Assembly: GCA_037447655.1 (NCBI GenBank) | Contig: JBBHKE010003222.1 | Location: 72,557 to 131,854 of the forward strand | Source of the DNA: Zygnema cylindricum | Lineage: Eukaryota > Streptophyta > Zygnematophyceae > Zygnematales > Zygnemataceae | Direction: 5' to 3' | Length of the DNA stretch: 59,298 nucleotides | Part shown: positions 59,258-59,298 of the stretch, one piece after another | How the letters are laid out: each line of letters starts with the position of its first letter | Numbering within the stretch: the first letter of the stretch is position 1 | Notes under the pieces: generated by a model | Databases searched by the model: none | What the model saw: only the letters and a program-made list of their open reading frames with translations | What the model was told of the DNA's origin: nothing | Made by a program: the position numbers and the translations under genes

Positions 59258-59298
59258 GTAAGTGATTAAAAAATTATCATGGGTTTCTTCATTTCTGA

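Overview
This is a stretch of nuclear genome from a land plant or close streptophyte. The evidence is a clean 11-exon plastid-type uracil phosphoribosyltransferase gene, a plant-style MLH3 gene, GT-AG introns of 0.1 to 2 kb loaded with small transposons, and Ty1/copia LTR retrotransposons. A bryophyte or lycophyte-grade plant is my guess, but the sequence alone does not settle it.

Layout. The left half (1-27.6 kb) is repeat-rich and has no host gene I can support. It holds (a) an old, broken plus-strand copia element (A, 3.8-11.66 kb) inserted into a polypyrimidine tract and itself hit by two nested solo LTRs; (b) a young, nearly intact minus-strand copia element of the same family (B, 13.09-19.54 kb), with 1049-bp LTRs, a perfect 5-bp target duplication, and a primer-binding site matching the anticodon arm of initiator tRNA-Met; (c) a decayed hAT-like element (23.3-24.8 kb) full of CGATATATCG palindromes; and (d) a purine/pyrimidine strand-switch tract (25.5-26.4 kb).

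The right half is genic. A four-exon coiled-coil gene (27.6-30.7 kb, +) converges on a long gene (42.0-32.1 kb, -). The latter encodes a MYND-finger protein with a duplicated Cys-rich module, a SAP-like segment and two Cdc37-like DYSKW acidic motifs. After a gap with a hairpin cluster and an AT microsatellite comes UPP (51.0-45.7 kb, -; pyrimidine salvage). It sits head to head with MLH3 (53.2 kb to beyond the window end, +; mismatch repair and meiotic crossover), so the two probably share a short divergent promoter. Introns carry several copies of a 205-225-bp MITE family with ends like CTACACCGTGAATCGCTATTAG.

All exon boundaries were set by eye from splice consensus, phase continuity and recognised protein motifs. 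Phase closes perfectly for UPP and the coiled-coil gene, and through the first nine exons of MLH3. The MYND gene has an unresolved 5' end and one uncertain junction near 34.1 kb.
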